A program made the position numbers and the translations under genes. The notes beneath the pieces were generated by a model. It was given only the letters and a program-made list of their open reading frames with translations, had not been told where the DNA came from and did no database searches. This document shows, in pieces, positions 53,891 to 63,478 of a stretch of DNA of 64,000 nt. Positions within the stretch are counted from its first letter, which is position 1; every line of letters starts with the position of its first letter. Source of the stretch: Lentisphaerae bacterium GWF2_57_35 (lineage in GTDB: Bacteria > Verrucomicrobiota > Kiritimatiellia > CAIQIC01 > GWF2-57-35); the NCBI GenBank assembly GCA_001804865.1, contig MHBK01000027.1, forward strand, positions 124,001 through 188,000, given 5' to 3'.

Positions 53891-54916
53891 TTACGACTTC
53901 GGCGAGGCGGAATCGCCTTCCGAAAGGGCTTCCCGCATGGACGTATCGGCCATGATGTTTTGCATGCGCAAATAATCCATAACGCCGATTTTTCCTTCGC
54001 GCAGCGCCTGGGCAATGGCCATGGGAATCTCCGCCTGGGCTTCCACAACCTTGGCTTGCATTTCCTGGACCTTGGCCCGCATTTCCTGCTCGGCGGCGAT
54101 GGCGGTGGCGCGGCGGCCTTCGGCTTCGGCCTGCCGCAGTTTCTTGTCGGCTTCGGCTCGCTCGGTTTCGAGCAAGGCGCCGACGTTGGCGACTTCGCGC
54201 ACGCCGCTGACGCCGGCTACGCTGACGTCGGCAATGTCGATGGAGACGATTTCAAAGGCGGTTTGGGAGTCGAGTCCGCTGCCCAGCACCTTGCGGCTGA
54301 TATGGTCGGGATTCTCCAGGACCGCTTTGTAGGTTGGGGAGGAGCCGATGGCGCTGACGATGCCCTGTCCGACGCGGGCGATGATGGTGTCTTCGGTGGC
54401 GCCGCCGACGAGTCGGGCGAGGTTCGCCCGGACCGTTACGCGCGCCTTGACCAGCAGCCGGATGCCGTCCTTGGCCACGGCGTCGAGCATGGTGGTGCCC
54501 TTGGTGGGATCGGGGCAGTCGATGACCTTGGGATTGACGCTGGTGCGCACGGCGTCATAGACATCGCGTCCGGCCAGGTCAATGGCCGCGGCGCGCTGGA
54601 AGCTCAGCTCGATGTTCGCCTTGTCGGCGGCGATCAAGGCTTGAACTACATTGATGACATTGCCGCCGGCCAGATAATGGGCTTCCAGGGAGTCCGTATC
54701 CTGGTCGAGCCCCGCCTTGACCAGACGGATGCGGGCGTCGACGATCAGGGTGGGGGCTACGCTGCGGAGCTTCATGCCCAGCAGATTGAAGAGACTGACC
54801 CGGGCGCCGGACATCGCGGCTCGTATCCAGACTTTCAAGAAGTACATGAACACGAACAACAGGATGAGAAATCCGATGGCCAGCAGTACGAGTAAAATGG
54901 TTATGAATGGTCCCAT
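53891..54916 (-). CDS. floA: Flotillin-like membrane-scaffold protein
   Basis: The 341-residue protein has one N-terminal membrane helix (about 4-26) and an SPFH/band-7-type region. The Gly/Ala-rich coiled-coil part has [48 protein letters not shown] pattern and ends [21 protein letters not shown]. This matches FloA (YqfA). FloA organises functional membrane microdomains in bacteria. It starts three bases after the bactofilin-like gene, with AAAGGA before the ATG. Confidence 0.93.
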   Translation of the reverse strand: MGPFITILLVLLAIGFLILLFVFMYFLKVWIRAAMSGARVSLFNLLGMKLRSVAPTLIVDARIRLVKAGLDQDTDSLEAHYLAGGNVINVVQALIAADKANIELSFQRAAAIDLAGRDVYDAVRTSVNPKVIDCPDPTKGTTMLDAVAKDGIRLLVKARVTVRANLARLVGGATEDTIIARVGQGIVSAIGSSPTYKAVLENPDHISRKVLGSGLDSQTAFEIVSIDIADVSVAGVSGVREVANVGALLETERAEADKKLRQAEAEGRRATAIAAEQEMRAKVQEMQAKVVEAQAEIPMAIAQALREGKIGVMDYLRMQNIMADTSMREALSEGDSASPKS

Positions 54917-54919
54917 GAT

Positions 54920-56158
54920 TTATTCCTTTCCCTTAGTTTCCTCACCGTTTGACTTGGTTGCTGTTACATTACTCGATGAAGGCGGTTTGGGTACAGAGAA
55001 TTGCGGTTCGTTTTGTACGCGCAGTTCCGGGGGGGGCTGGGGCGGTTGGAAAAGGGCCAGCAGCAGACTGCCCAGTCCCATAAAAGTGATCACCAGCCAG
55101 ACCGCCGAGCCGACGACCGGCAGCAGGGTGGCGGCATAAAGCGCAATCAAGCCCATTGACAAAGCGGAGAAGACCCGGCTGAAGGATTGAGGGCCGTTCC
55201 AGCGAAAGATCGAGCCGCCGACGGCCAGCGCGACAAAAAACTTGCTGACGTAGAGCATGACCGCATAGGCCGCCGCCAGGACGAGGCCCAGCGGAATCCC
55301 GATCAAGGTCAGCACGGAGAGAACGGCCAGAACAGGGATCAAACAAAACGCCACCACGCCGATCAGCGCGCATTTCCAGGCCGATTTGCGGACCTGGCGC
55401 ACGGCCCGGCCGGTTAGATAGGGAAAGAGCGATACAAAAGGAATGCCGGCCACGAGCGCGGCGAGGTAGAAAAACATCTTGAAGCTTAAGATGGTCCGGT
55501 AGCTCGGCGTTTCAGTATTCCAGGCTTGAATGTCCCTCCGGATGAGTTTGCCGGTCAAAACGACTTTTTCGTTGAGAAACAATTCCTTTTGGGAGGTATA
55601 AATCAAGTCGCCGTGAATCTCGGCGCCGGGCAGCACCACGATGTCGTCGGCGTATAAGCGCACGAGCCCGTCCATTTTACCGCTGAGCGTGGCGTTGTAG
55701 GCGGCCACATGGACGTCGCCCTGCACATGGCCTTCCACGATGACGCTTTCGCCCAGCAACAACGCTTCTCCCTGGACCAGGCTGTCCGGCCCCAGCGAAA
55801 CGGTTTTTCCGGCCACGACAAGGTTCTTCTCGAAGGTTCCGGTCAGTTGGACGGCTTGACGCGCTGCCACGCGAACATCCTCCCGGGCGGTTCCTGAAAA
55901 AACGAAGGCGTCGGTAAATACCCAGATGTCGTCCAGGGTTTCCCCGTCGATCTTGATGGTTTGCCCCAGCAGAAAGACGTCGTCGAGCGTATGGCCGTGG
56001 AGGTCGATCCGATCGCCCCAGATGTATGTTTCCGCGGCGAGTGCATTGGTTGCATCCAAGCGATAATCGTCCTGCCGGATCAGTTCGACGGCGGCGGCAT
56101 TTCGCACGAGCAGGGTAAGGCAGAGCGTCAGCAGGACTACTCCAAGGCAGCGTTTCAT
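54920..56158 (-). CDS. Bactofilin-like (polymer-forming) membrane protein
   Basis: This 412-residue protein has a signal peptide, then about 170 residues of short beta repeats (DRIDLHGHTLDDVFLLGQTI, IDGETLDDIWVF, VEGHVQGDVHVAAYNATLSGKMDG) like bactofilin right-handed helices. At least four membrane helices (about 225-375) and a Pro-rich tail follow. The periplasmic position of the helical part and the membrane domain differ from cytoplasmic bactofilins. The stop of the upstream NfeD gene overlaps its start (ATGA). Confidence 0.75.
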   Translation of the reverse strand: MKRCLGVVLLTLCLTLLVRNAAAVELIRQDDYRLDATNALAAETYIWGDRIDLHGHTLDDVFLLGQTIKIDGETLDDIWVFTDAFVFSGTAREDVRVAARQAVQLTGTFEKNLVVAGKTVSLGPDSLVQGEALLLGESVIVEGHVQGDVHVAAYNATLSGKMDGLVRLYADDIVVLPGAEIHGDLIYTSQKELFLNEKVVLTGKLIRRDIQAWNTETPSYRTILSFKMFFYLAALVAGIPFVSLFPYLTGRAVRQVRKSAWKCALIGVVAFCLIPVLAVLSVLTLIGIPLGLVLAAAYAVMLYVSKFFVALAVGGSIFRWNGPQSFSRVFSALSMGLIALYAATLLPVVGSAVWLVITFMGLGSLLLALFQPPQPPPELRVQNEPQFSVPKPPSSSNVTATKSNGEETKGKE

Positions 56159-56658
56159 TCTTTCTCCAACGGTTGCGGTTTCATTTTTACGGGACGGACC
56201 AGAATGCGATTTCCTTCCACGGAAGCGACCAGGATGCGGCTCTGGGCGGCGATCCAGACGCCATCGGCCACGACATCGACCCTGTGCCCCTGAATGGAGG
56301 CGATGCCGGACGGGCGAAGATCGGAGATCGCTTCGCCTTCCTTTCCGAGCAGCGTATGGTAATCCGGCGAGGACTTGAAGTCCTTGCCATCCCGTGAAAG
56401 CGTTAGTTTGCGGCCCATGGAGGTTTGGGGAAACAGTTTGATCCAGACAAAAAGAAAGATGCCCGAGAGTGCGAGGATGGCTACGGCGGCGAGGAAGCCG
56501 CCCTGGAGTCCGAATGCCCCGAAGCCGACGGCCATGGCGCCGATCAACGCCAGGATGCCGATGGCGCCGACCACGCCGCCGGGCAGATATATTTCGGCGC
56601 CAATCAGCAGCAGGCCGGTGGTCAAAAGCACGAAGAAAAGTTGCAGCATCGAATCCAT
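56155..56658 (-). CDS. Short NfeD-like membrane protein
   Basis: The 167-residue protein has three to four membrane helices in the first 95 residues (LLIGAEIYLPGGVVGAIGILALIG...) and a C-terminal NfeD OB fold with GKEGEAISDLRPSGIASIQGHRVDVVADG. Short NfeD proteins pair with flotillins in membrane microdomains. GGAGGG six bases before the ATG lies in the end of the upstream gene; spacing is one base. Confidence 0.88.
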   Translation of the reverse strand: MDSMLQLFFVLLTTGLLLIGAEIYLPGGVVGAIGILALIGAMAVGFGAFGLQGGFLAAVAILALSGIFLFVWIKLFPQTSMGRKLTLSRDGKDFKSSPDYHTLLGKEGEAISDLRPSGIASIQGHRVDVVADGVWIAAQSRILVASVEGNRILVRPVKMKPQPLEKE

Positions 56659-56659
56659 C

Positions 56660-58099
56660 TCATCCCTCCTGCCGATTTTTGGAAACCGCTTCGACGACGA
56701 TTCTTTGACCGTGGACCTCGGTCACGCGGACGACGGCTTCCGCTTCGACAAATTCGCCCTGGGTGACCACGTCGAGACGGCGGTCGCCAATGAGCGCAGC
56801 CCCGGATGGGCGCAGGGCGGAGAGCGTAACGCCTTCCTGGCCGATCAAGGTGTCTTCGGAATGAGCGGCTTCAAAACCCTGAGAGCGGCTGGTGGACGTG
56901 GAGAGGATGAGTCGTTTGAACAGCGTCGTTTCCGGCAGGAAGCGCGCCAGAATGACGCCGGCTATGCCGGTTCCAAGCAGCGATATGGAGAGTTTCAAGA
57001 TGGGCAGTTCCAGTTGCGGCCAGGAGATTTGGTGCCAAGGCACGCCCGGATAACGTTGGATCATGGCGCTCAGCATGGCGCCCAGCATGCAGAGGATGCC
57101 CGCAAAGCCGATCAGTCCGAAGCCTGGAAGCAGCAATATTTCGACCAGTAGAAGAGTGAATCCAACGGCAAAGAGTATCAGATCCTCCAGGCCGGCCAGA
57201 CCGGCAATGTGATGCCCCCAAAAGAAGATGACCAGACAGGTAATGCCCAGGATGCCCGGCAGGCCGAAGCCCGGCGTTTTCACTTCGATATAAATGCCCA
57301 GCAAGCCGCCGATCAAAAAAAGAGGCGCGAGCATGGCAATGAAACGGGCCACTTTTTCGGCCAGGGTGACGATCAATTCCTTGGTGACGGCGTTTTCGTG
57401 GCCGATGGCTTTCAGCAGGGCCGGGATATCCTTGACCGTGCCCTCGGAAAGCAGCGGATGCATATCTTCGCCGACTTTGCGTTCGGCTTCCACATTGGTC
57501 AGGGTCAACAGTTGGCCGGCCGGGCTGATGACTTCCTCTCCGATCTTATATTCCAGTTCGCGGCGCACCATTTTTTCCGCCAATTGGGGATCGTGGCCGC
57601 TTTCCTGGGCGGCGGATCGGACCAGGCCGGCCACGGCCGAGACCGCTTTTTCCTGGAGGGCTTCCGGCATTTCCTGCACGCCGCCGAAGGGCGTCATCAT
57701 GATGGGCATGGCATCGCCGATGACGCTGCCGGGCGCCATATAGATGTGTTGGGTGGCCAGGGCGATGATGGCGCCGGCGGAAAAGGCGTCCTTCTCGACA
57801 AACGTATAGGTCGGCACGGAGACCTTCTGGATGAGCCGCACGATTTCGCTCGCGGCATTGAGCGTGCCGCCGGGCGTATTCATCACAAAAACGATGGCCT
57901 GGGCCTTGGCGGCCTCCGCTTCGGCGACGCCGCGGCGGATTACATAGAGCAACGCCGGTTCAATCATGCCGCGAATGGGGATGATATAAACCAGCCCCGC
58001 GTCGTTGGTCTGGGCCTCCGCCTCCTGCGCGGCGCTGTCAAAAGGCAGCCATCCCAGGGCGAGGAAGACTATCATGCTCATTAGTTTCTTGATCGTCAT
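56660..58099 (-). CDS. Long NfeD protein with ClpP-class membrane serine protease domain
   Basis: This 479-residue protein has a signal-like N-terminus and a ClpP/crotonase-type protease domain (about 30-225). NTPGG and FSAGAIIALA supply the nucleophile Ser107, with a likely general base Lys151 in the LQEKAVS helix. Four membrane helices (about 240-370) and a C-terminal NfeD OB fold follow (LIGQEGVTLSALRPSGAALIG). In this class (1510-N of Pyrococcus, YqeZ-type) the protease cleaves membrane-associated substrates. It is the first gene of the five-gene unit. Confidence 0.9.
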   Translation of the reverse strand: MTIKKLMSMIVFLALGWLPFDSAAQEAEAQTNDAGLVYIIPIRGMIEPALLYVIRRGVAEAEAAKAQAIVFVMNTPGGTLNAASEIVRLIQKVSVPTYTFVEKDAFSAGAIIALATQHIYMAPGSVIGDAMPIMMTPFGGVQEMPEALQEKAVSAVAGLVRSAAQESGHDPQLAEKMVRRELEYKIGEEVISPAGQLLTLTNVEAERKVGEDMHPLLSEGTVKDIPALLKAIGHENAVTKELIVTLAEKVARFIAMLAPLFLIGGLLGIYIEVKTPGFGLPGILGITCLVIFFWGHHIAGLAGLEDLILFAVGFTLLLVEILLLPGFGLIGFAGILCMLGAMLSAMIQRYPGVPWHQISWPQLELPILKLSISLLGTGIAGVILARFLPETTLFKRLILSTSTSRSQGFEAAHSEDTLIGQEGVTLSALRPSGAALIGDRRLDVVTQGEFVEAEAVVRVTEVHGQRIVVEAVSKNRQEG

Positions 58100-58168
58100 G
58101 CGATGACCTTACAATATTTTCATCCTGAATGCCATAGGGAAGAATTCCATCATGTCTCGCACGGAGAA

Positions 58169-58192
58169 GACCACCGGCTTACGCCGGCGGCT
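58169..58192 (+). repeat. Dispersed palindromic repeat, copy 4 (half-unit)
   Basis: GACCACCGGCTTACGCCGGC then GGCT, identical to copy 1 (including GAA before it) up to the point where the sequence turns to GCCGCG. It sits in the divergent gap between the NfeD and SDR genes. Confidence 0.85.
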
Positions 58193-58278
58193 GCCGCGAA
58201 GCAGTAGAAGGACGCCGACGGGAAGGGCAGTCTCCGCTTTTTCTTTTCTCGACGCGCGAAATGGCGTAGGTTGCCGGT

Positions 58279-59001
58279 ATGAATCTGCAAGGCAAAACAG
58301 CGTTGGTAACCGGCGGGGCAGTGCGCATCGGCGCGGCGATATGCCGGGCGCTGGCCGGAGCGGGGATGAATGTGGTCATTCATTACCGGTCATCGGCTGC
58401 GGAGGCCGAACGGCTGGCGGAGGAGCTTGGGAAATTGGATGTGGGCGCTTTGATCGTGCAGGCGGACTTGGTTAGCGAAGAAGCCTGCCGGAAACTGCTG
58501 GAAGAAGCCTCTTCCGTTTCAGGCGGTCTCCAGGTCCTGGTTAACAATGCATCGGTGTTTCACAAGCAATCGATCGGACAGGCAACCGCCGGCCATCTTC
58601 TGGACGAATTTTGGCCCAATTTTCTGGCGCCGGTTTTGTTGATGCGAGGCTTTGCAGAGCGATGCCGCGAGGGAAAAATCGTCAACCTGTTGGATCGACG
58701 TATCGAAGGGCACGATATCCATTGCGCGCCTTATGTCCTCAGCAAGAAGGCCCTGGCCGAAGCCACAAAATTGGCGGCGCTGGAGTTTGCGCCTTCGATT
58801 GCGGTCAACGGCGTCGCTCCCGGCGCCATCCTGCCGCCGCCGGGCAAGGGCCAGGATTATATCCGCGATAGGGCCGGCCCCGTTCCTCTACAGCGGCAAT
58901 GCACGCCGGAAGAGGTGGCCGAAACCGTGCTTTTTCTCCTCCACAATGACTCGGTTACCGGCCAAATCCTTTTTGTCGATGGCGGACAGAACTTGCTTTG
59001 A
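58279..59001 (+). CDS. Pteridine-reductase-like SDR (FolM-type)
   Basis: This 240-residue SDR has GGAVRIGAAICRAL, where the Arg replaces the usual Gly-Ile Ser as in pteridine reductases. It also has VNNASVFHK and YVLSKKAL (Tyr-Lys), and lacks the classical catalytic Ser segment (NLLDRRIEG instead). These traits resemble FolM/PTR1 dihydropteridine reductases, which make tetrahydromonapterin or reduce folate. The assignment is to the subfamily, not to a proven substrate. Confidence 0.78.
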   Translation: MNLQGKTALVTGGAVRIGAAICRALAGAGMNVVIHYRSSAAEAERLAEELGKLDVGALIVQADLVSEEACRKLLEEASSVSGGLQVLVNNASVFHKQSIGQATAGHLLDEFWPNFLAPVLLMRGFAERCREGKIVNLLDRRIEGHDIHCAPYVLSKKALAEATKLAALEFAPSIAVNGVAPGAILPPPGKGQDYIRDRAGPVPLQRQCTPEEVAETVLFLLHNDSVTGQILFVDGGQNLL

Positions 59002-59012
59002 TGACACGAAAA

Positions 59013-59032
59013 GGTCCGCGAGGCCGCGGACC
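59013..59032. terminator. GC-rich hairpin after the SDR gene
   Basis: GGTCCGCG and CGCGGACC pair as an 8-bp stem with an AGGC loop. The sequence is nearly the same as the hairpin at 13990-14011. There is no clear T tract. Confidence 0.5.
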
Positions 59033-59136
59033 CTCCCGGCAAAGCGGCCGAGTAATTCGGGCTTTCACTGGAAGCTTTGCGGTTATGGAGTATAGTCTTC
59101 CTAAGTTAAATTCATTACGCCCCTAAGGAGGAAACG

Positions 59137-59631
59137 ATGATCAGCAAGAAGATGGAATCGGCTCTGAATGCTCAAATCAACAAGGAATTGTATTCAGCGT
59201 ATTTGTATCTGGCCATGTCGGCCGATAGCGCGGATAAAGGGTTTCCGGGTATGTCTCATTGGTTCAAAAAGCAGTATCATGAAGAGCTGGAACATGCCGA
59301 AAAGATATTCGACTATCTGATTCAACAAAATGCCCGCGCTTCGTTGGAAGCGATCGAGAAGCCGACGGCCAGCTTCAATGGCCCTCTGGATTCGTTCGAA
59401 AACGCGTTGAAACACGAGAAGTTGGTGACGGCCAGCATTTATGCGTTGGTGGATCTGGCGCAGGCGGAAAAAGATCACGCCAGCCATTCGTTTTTGCAGT
59501 GGTTTGTCGACGAGCAGGTGGAAGAGGAAGCCAATGCGCTGGATGTTGTGACAAAGCTGAAAATGATCGGCGACGGCAACAGCGGCGTTGTGTATCTGGA
59601 CGGCAAGCTGGGCAAACGCGGCGACGATTAA
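59137..59631 (+). CDS. ftn: Bacterial ferritin (FtnA-type)
   Basis: This 164-residue protein has the ferroxidase centre: INKELYSAYLYLAMS (Glu at 17), HEELEHAEKI (Glu50, His53 type) and EKDHASHSF with QWFVDEQVEEEANA (later Glu). It forms a 24-mer cage storing ferric iron. AAGGAGG six bases before the ATG is a strong ribosome-binding site. A terminator follows. Confidence 0.95.
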   Translation: MISKKMESALNAQINKELYSAYLYLAMSADSADKGFPGMSHWFKKQYHEELEHAEKIFDYLIQQNARASLEAIEKPTASFNGPLDSFENALKHEKLVTASIYALVDLAQAEKDHASHSFLQWFVDEQVEEEANALDVVTKLKMIGDGNSGVVYLDGKLGKRGDD

Positions 59632-59658
59632 CGAAGCGTTGCGCCGATCGTTTGGTCG

Positions 59659-59689
59659 AACATGGGCTCCTCGGAGCCCATGTTTTTTT
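59659..59689 (+). terminator. Rho-independent terminator after ferritin
   Basis: AACATGGGCTC and GAGCCCATGTT form a perfect 11-bp stem with loop CTCG, followed by seven T in total, 28 bases after the ftn stop. Confidence 0.93.
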
Positions 59690-59815
59690 AGGCGAAGGCC
59701 GTTGCACAGGCCTTCTTGGGGGGCGTAGTTCAACCGGACGACAAGCTACTCGCTTGAAATATTTTATAAAATGTAGTTATCTTGTGCGTAAAGCGATTTT
59801 GAAAGGAGCTTTAAC

Positions 59816-60613
59816 ATGCTCGGGAAATGGATGAAACTCTCGTTGGTTCTTGTTTTTTTGTTTTCGATCGGCCATTGGGCGCAGGCGGCTGCGGGCAATC
59901 GGATTACCATGCTGGTGGTTCCCGCCCGGTATTCCGTGCTGCAAGTGGCGTTCGATATCGTGCGGCAATACCCGGTGGTTCTCGTCTCTTATCAGGGGGA
60001 AGCCGCCTCGGATAATCCGCGCCTTCATGCCTGGAATGGCCGCGACTGGATTCCGGTCAGCGTGCAGGATTATCGCGAGGCCAATTTTCTCCAGATCCGT
60101 CCTACGCGAACGATTCTGGTGGGCGACGAAAAGTTGTTGCCGCCGGTGATGGCCTCTATCTCTACGTGGTGCCCCCGGATCGATGCCATTCCATCCATCG
60201 ACACGGCGGGCTTGGTCAACCGCTTGGGCCGGATACTTGGCTTTAAACAACGCGATTGGGAGTGGTATGCGTCCCGGTATAACTTGAAATTGAAGGATCT
60301 GAACGAGGATCGCCGCAAGGACAGTTGGTACGATCATCCGTTTGTAGAAGGGGGCATACCGGCTGCCGCACAAGACGACTTTCCAGAGGCTACGGTGGGT
60401 GAGCAATCGATTCAGACTCCGGAGCCCTCAGGGCTGCAAGGCTCGTCAATGACGGAGACGCCCATGCCGTCTGTGGCGGTCGAATATCAGCGACCGGAAG
60501 CTGCGCCGGCTCCGGCGGCTTCCGATATCGTAACGACGAACGAAGCGTCGACCATCGTTCCCTTGGAATGGGAAGAAAAAGCGATCACCCCCGACGAAAT
60601 TCCGGCTGACTAA
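59816..60613 (+). CDS. Secreted protein of unknown function with Pro/Ala-rich tail
   Basis: The 265-residue protein has a signal peptide (core LSLVLVFLFSIGHWA, cleavage after AQAAA) and a folded N-terminal part of about 130 residues (TMLVVPARYSVLQVAFDIVRQYPVVLVSYQG, FLQIRPTRTILVGDEKLLP). A central DWEWYASRYNLKLKDLN helix and a disordered acidic/Pro-rich tail follow. The first part looks like a small alpha/beta domain that I cannot name. AAAGGAG eight bases before the ATG supports the start. A small lipoprotein gene follows 19 bases later. Confidence 0.65.
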   Translation: MLGKWMKLSLVLVFLFSIGHWAQAAAGNRITMLVVPARYSVLQVAFDIVRQYPVVLVSYQGEAASDNPRLHAWNGRDWIPVSVQDYREANFLQIRPTRTILVGDEKLLPPVMASISTWCPRIDAIPSIDTAGLVNRLGRILGFKQRDWEWYASRYNLKLKDLNEDRRKDSWYDHPFVEGGIPAAAQDDFPEATVGEQSIQTPEPSGLQGSSMTETPMPSVAVEYQRPEAAPAPAASDIVTTNEASTIVPLEWEEKAITPDEIPAD

Positions 60614-60632
60614 ATAGGAAGGCCTTTTTACG

Positions 60633-60953
60633 ATGAAATGGATTGCCGGACTGCTGTTTTGCCTTGTGGTTGTCACGGGCTGCGTAACCGAAGTCGTCAG
60701 TTCGTCGGAAGGCGAGGCGACCTTGGTGGTGACGCGTGCCGGCGAGCTGGCCACGCTGAGTTGGAAAGCGGAGCAGGGGATTGTGTACGTGGTGATGTAC
60801 GCCGATGGAGGGGTGGGGCCCCGCCAATGGAAGGTTTTGCCGGGAGCGGAAAACTTGCAGGCCGTCTCCGGCGATCAAATCACTTTGAGCGACCATGTGC
60901 CTCCCGGCATCAACCGCTACTATCGCCTACAAATCCTCTCCGTTGCCCGGTGA
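60633..60953 (+). CDS. Small lipoprotein of unknown function
   Basis: This 106-residue protein has a lipobox VVTGC after a hydrophobic leader (IAGLLFCLVVV), so the mature protein starts at Cys17 with a lipid anchor. The rest is a small beta-rich domain (TLVVTRAGELATLSWKAEQ, NRYYRLQILSV) similar in outline to an Ig/fibronectin-like fold. The function is unknown. Its last 27 bases overlap the convergent EEP gene. Confidence 0.65.
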   Translation: MKWIAGLLFCLVVVTGCVTEVVSSSEGEATLVVTRAGELATLSWKAEQGIVYVVMYADGGVGPRQWKVLPGAENLQAVSGDQITLSDHVPPGINRYYRLQILSVAR

Positions 60954-61943
60954 GACTTTGGGTTTTTCCACGATGGGCGGGGTTTCGGAAGGGGCGGTTT
61001 CCCGGCTTCGAAAAGCGGCAACGATAGGGCGATGATCGGAGGCCTCGAAGAGGAGCGGATCGTTCATCGCATACGATTTTTCCGGAATCGCTTCCGGCCG
61101 CATTCCATGACTTACCAGGATGTAGTCGATCCGGCTGTAGATGTCTTGCGTCGAATCGAAGAACGTCCAGGCGCTGCGTTCCCTGTCGACGGGGCGGATA
61201 TCCAGCAAATACTTTTGTTTATCGCCCGCGAGTTCTCGAAAGGCGGCGGAGTTCGGAGAGTCGTTGAAATCGCCGACCACCACCAGGTTCAATTCCGGAT
61301 TTTCCTTGAGCGCTTTGCGAACGTGATTGTTGAGCAGGCGCGCCTCGTTACGGCGCATTTCCGTCTGGCCCAACGAATGAAAAACCTTCGATTTCAAATG
61401 GGCGGTCATCAGGCGGAAGCGATAGGCGGGATGAACTTCGATTTCGAGGTCGATGAAGCCCCGGCCCACGGCAATCTCGGCGCTTCCAATGCTGTACTGG
61501 TCGTCCGTGTGCGATTGCCGTGCGACAATGGGAAATCGGCTCAAGACCGCCATGTTGACCTCCGAGCGGCCTCTTTGCAGATACTCCGTATGCGGATAAA
61601 CCAGGCCGGCTTCCTGAAGGGAAAATCGAAATTCCTCGAAAAAAGTTACGTTTCCAATCTCTTGAACGGCCAGAACGTCGGGATTGGCCTTGCGAATGAT
61701 GGAGATCAAGGCCTTGCGTTCGTTTCCGGGTTTGGGGTCGTTTTTTTGGCCGTCGTTATCGCGGTCTTGCAGCCCATATCGGCACAGGTTGTACGTCATC
61801 AGGGTGAACCCGTCGGCATCCGTGGGCGGCGGTCGGGGCACGGAGGACGGGTCTTCTCCCTTGCCGCAACCGCAGAGCCGAAGGCATCCGGCCGCTGCCA
61901 GAACGGCCAGGATGCGAAACGCAAAGGATGTCGAACGGGGCAT
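60927..61943 (-). CDS. Endonuclease/exonuclease/phosphatase-family lipoprotein
   Basis: This 338-residue protein has a lipobox-like AAAGC or LCGC N-terminus. The EEP fold has FTLMTYNL, LAVQEIGN (metal Glu), MTAHLKSK, VVVGDFNDSP (the DFN active site), RIDYILVS and ASDHRPIVA (the final catalytic His). It may cleave nucleic acids or phosphoesters outside the cytoplasm; the substrate is unknown. It starts two bases after the TPR gene on the same strand. Confidence 0.85.
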   Translation of the reverse strand: MPRSTSFAFRILAVLAAAGCLRLCGCGKGEDPSSVPRPPPTDADGFTLMTYNLCRYGLQDRDNDGQKNDPKPGNERKALISIIRKANPDVLAVQEIGNVTFFEEFRFSLQEAGLVYPHTEYLQRGRSEVNMAVLSRFPIVARQSHTDDQYSIGSAEIAVGRGFIDLEIEVHPAYRFRLMTAHLKSKVFHSLGQTEMRRNEARLLNNHVRKALKENPELNLVVVGDFNDSPNSAAFRELAGDKQKYLLDIRPVDRERSAWTFFDSTQDIYSRIDYILVSHGMRPEAIPEKSYAMNDPLLFEASDHRPIVAAFRSRETAPSETPPIVEKPKVSPGNGEDL

Positions 61944-61945
61944 GG

Positions 61946-63325
61946 CTATTTCTTGTAGTACTTCTCGATCTTGGCCGAGACATCCTTGTATCGAATGTCC
62001 ACCGCGTAAATCTCTTTGAAGTAGGCCGTCGCCTTCTCGGTTTTGCTCATGGCTTCACAGAGCAAGCCCATTTCGTACACAATGTCTTTCTTGGTATCGT
62101 CCATGACGGTCAATTCGGACGATGCCTTTTCGAGTTGCTCCAAGGCGATGTCGTATTGGCTCTTCATCTTGAAGCACAGGGCGAGATAATACAGCGAGCG
62201 TATCCGGCGTTGGGGATTCCGTTGAGAGAGTTGGAATTCTTCGATGGCGGCGTCCAGCTTGCTGCGTTCGTAGAGCAGCACGCCGTATTCGTAGCGAAAT
62301 TGCAAATCGTTGGGATAGCGGCGGACCCGCTCCGAGGCGTCCTGAAGCAGGAAGATTTCCTTCTCTTTTTCGCGCGTCTCGACGGCGGCGGGATCGTTGG
62401 CTTCCCGCAGCTTGGCGATCTCGTTGTCGAATTTGCGGACGCGAATGTGGCTGATCGCCCGCTCGACTTGCGGGTCGGCCCGGCCGGACGTTTTCTGGGC
62501 CTCCGTCAACACGTTGAGGGCTTCGTCAAAACGCTCGGCGCGGGTGTAAAAATCGGCCAGCGAGCGGCGATAGTTGATGTTGTCGGGTTCTCTCTGGACT
62601 TTTTGTTCCATCTCGCCGATCAGGGCTTCCAGATCCGAAGACGATTTGACCGCTTTGGACTCCTGTTCGAGCAGTACGGCTTCCTTGGAATCCTTGATCA
62701 TGTCCCGGAACGAACTGCCTTCGTTGTTCCAGCCGCCCTTCTTCATCGTATCGAGGGCCACGGCATCTTTCAGGTTCTTCAACGCCTTGGGATCGTTCGG
62801 CAGGAGGCGAACGAGCGTTTCCATGCATTCGCGGGCTTTGTGGGGATCGTTTTGCTCGAGGTATAACGCGCCCATCCGTTTGAGCAGGAGGATGTTGTTG
62901 GGATAATGATTCTTAGCCAGCTCCAGCGTTTGGAGGGCCGTTTCCGGCATCGACGCGGCCAGGGCGGCGTCGCCGAAAAAGTTGATGAAGGTCATGTTTA
63001 ATGGATCGAGCCGGAGAAGCTTTTCGGCGATTTTGAGCGCCTGCTCCGGTTTTTTCTTCAGGCTCGACATGCCGCTGAGCAGGGTGAAGCCGCCTTGAAG
63101 GGTGGACAGCGCATGATTCAGCGGGCCGCCTTTCTTGGCTTTGAATTGCTTCAGTTCGGCGGCGCGTAAATATTCGCGGGCTTTGAGCAGCCTCGGTTCG
63201 ATTTCCAATGCCTGCAGGAACATGTCGATTGCGTAATCGAGATTGCCCCGCTCCATGGAGGCGAAGGCCTTATCGAATAGCTCCTTGGCTTTTCGAGGTG
63301 CGCTTTCAAGTTTAACTTCTGCCAT
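61946..63325 (-). CDS. Tetratricopeptide-repeat protein
   Basis: The 459-residue soluble protein has about eight TPR-like helix pairs. They include the N-terminal LDYAIDMFLQALEIEPRLLKAREYLR, then PEQALKIAEKLLRLDPLN and NDPHKARECMETLVRLLPNDPKAL. The C-terminal SQYDIALEQLEKA and SKTEKATAYFKEIYAVD repeats follow. TPR proteins of this type are protein-binding scaffolds; the partner is unknown. AGGAG seven bases before the ATG gives the start. It heads a two-gene unit with the EEP lipoprotein. Confidence 0.85.
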   Translation of the reverse strand: MAEVKLESAPRKAKELFDKAFASMERGNLDYAIDMFLQALEIEPRLLKAREYLRAAELKQFKAKKGGPLNHALSTLQGGFTLLSGMSSLKKKPEQALKIAEKLLRLDPLNMTFINFFGDAALAASMPETALQTLELAKNHYPNNILLLKRMGALYLEQNDPHKARECMETLVRLLPNDPKALKNLKDAVALDTMKKGGWNNEGSSFRDMIKDSKEAVLLEQESKAVKSSSDLEALIGEMEQKVQREPDNINYRRSLADFYTRAERFDEALNVLTEAQKTSGRADPQVERAISHIRVRKFDNEIAKLREANDPAAVETREKEKEIFLLQDASERVRRYPNDLQFRYEYGVLLYERSKLDAAIEEFQLSQRNPQRRIRSLYYLALCFKMKSQYDIALEQLEKASSELTVMDDTKKDIVYEMGLLCEAMSKTEKATAYFKEIYAVDIRYKDVSAKIEKYYKK

Positions 63326-63478
63326 TGTAAAGCTCCTGGATTTAAGAATATGTCAACGTACACTTGCATTGTCAAGGCAGTCAAGGTTTTTCGGGCTCTG
63401 AACGGTCTTGAAGAGGACGGCGAAAAGGGCTTGTGATCGCAGCCCGAGTCGATAGGATGGCCGCGGAATTTTGTTGCC

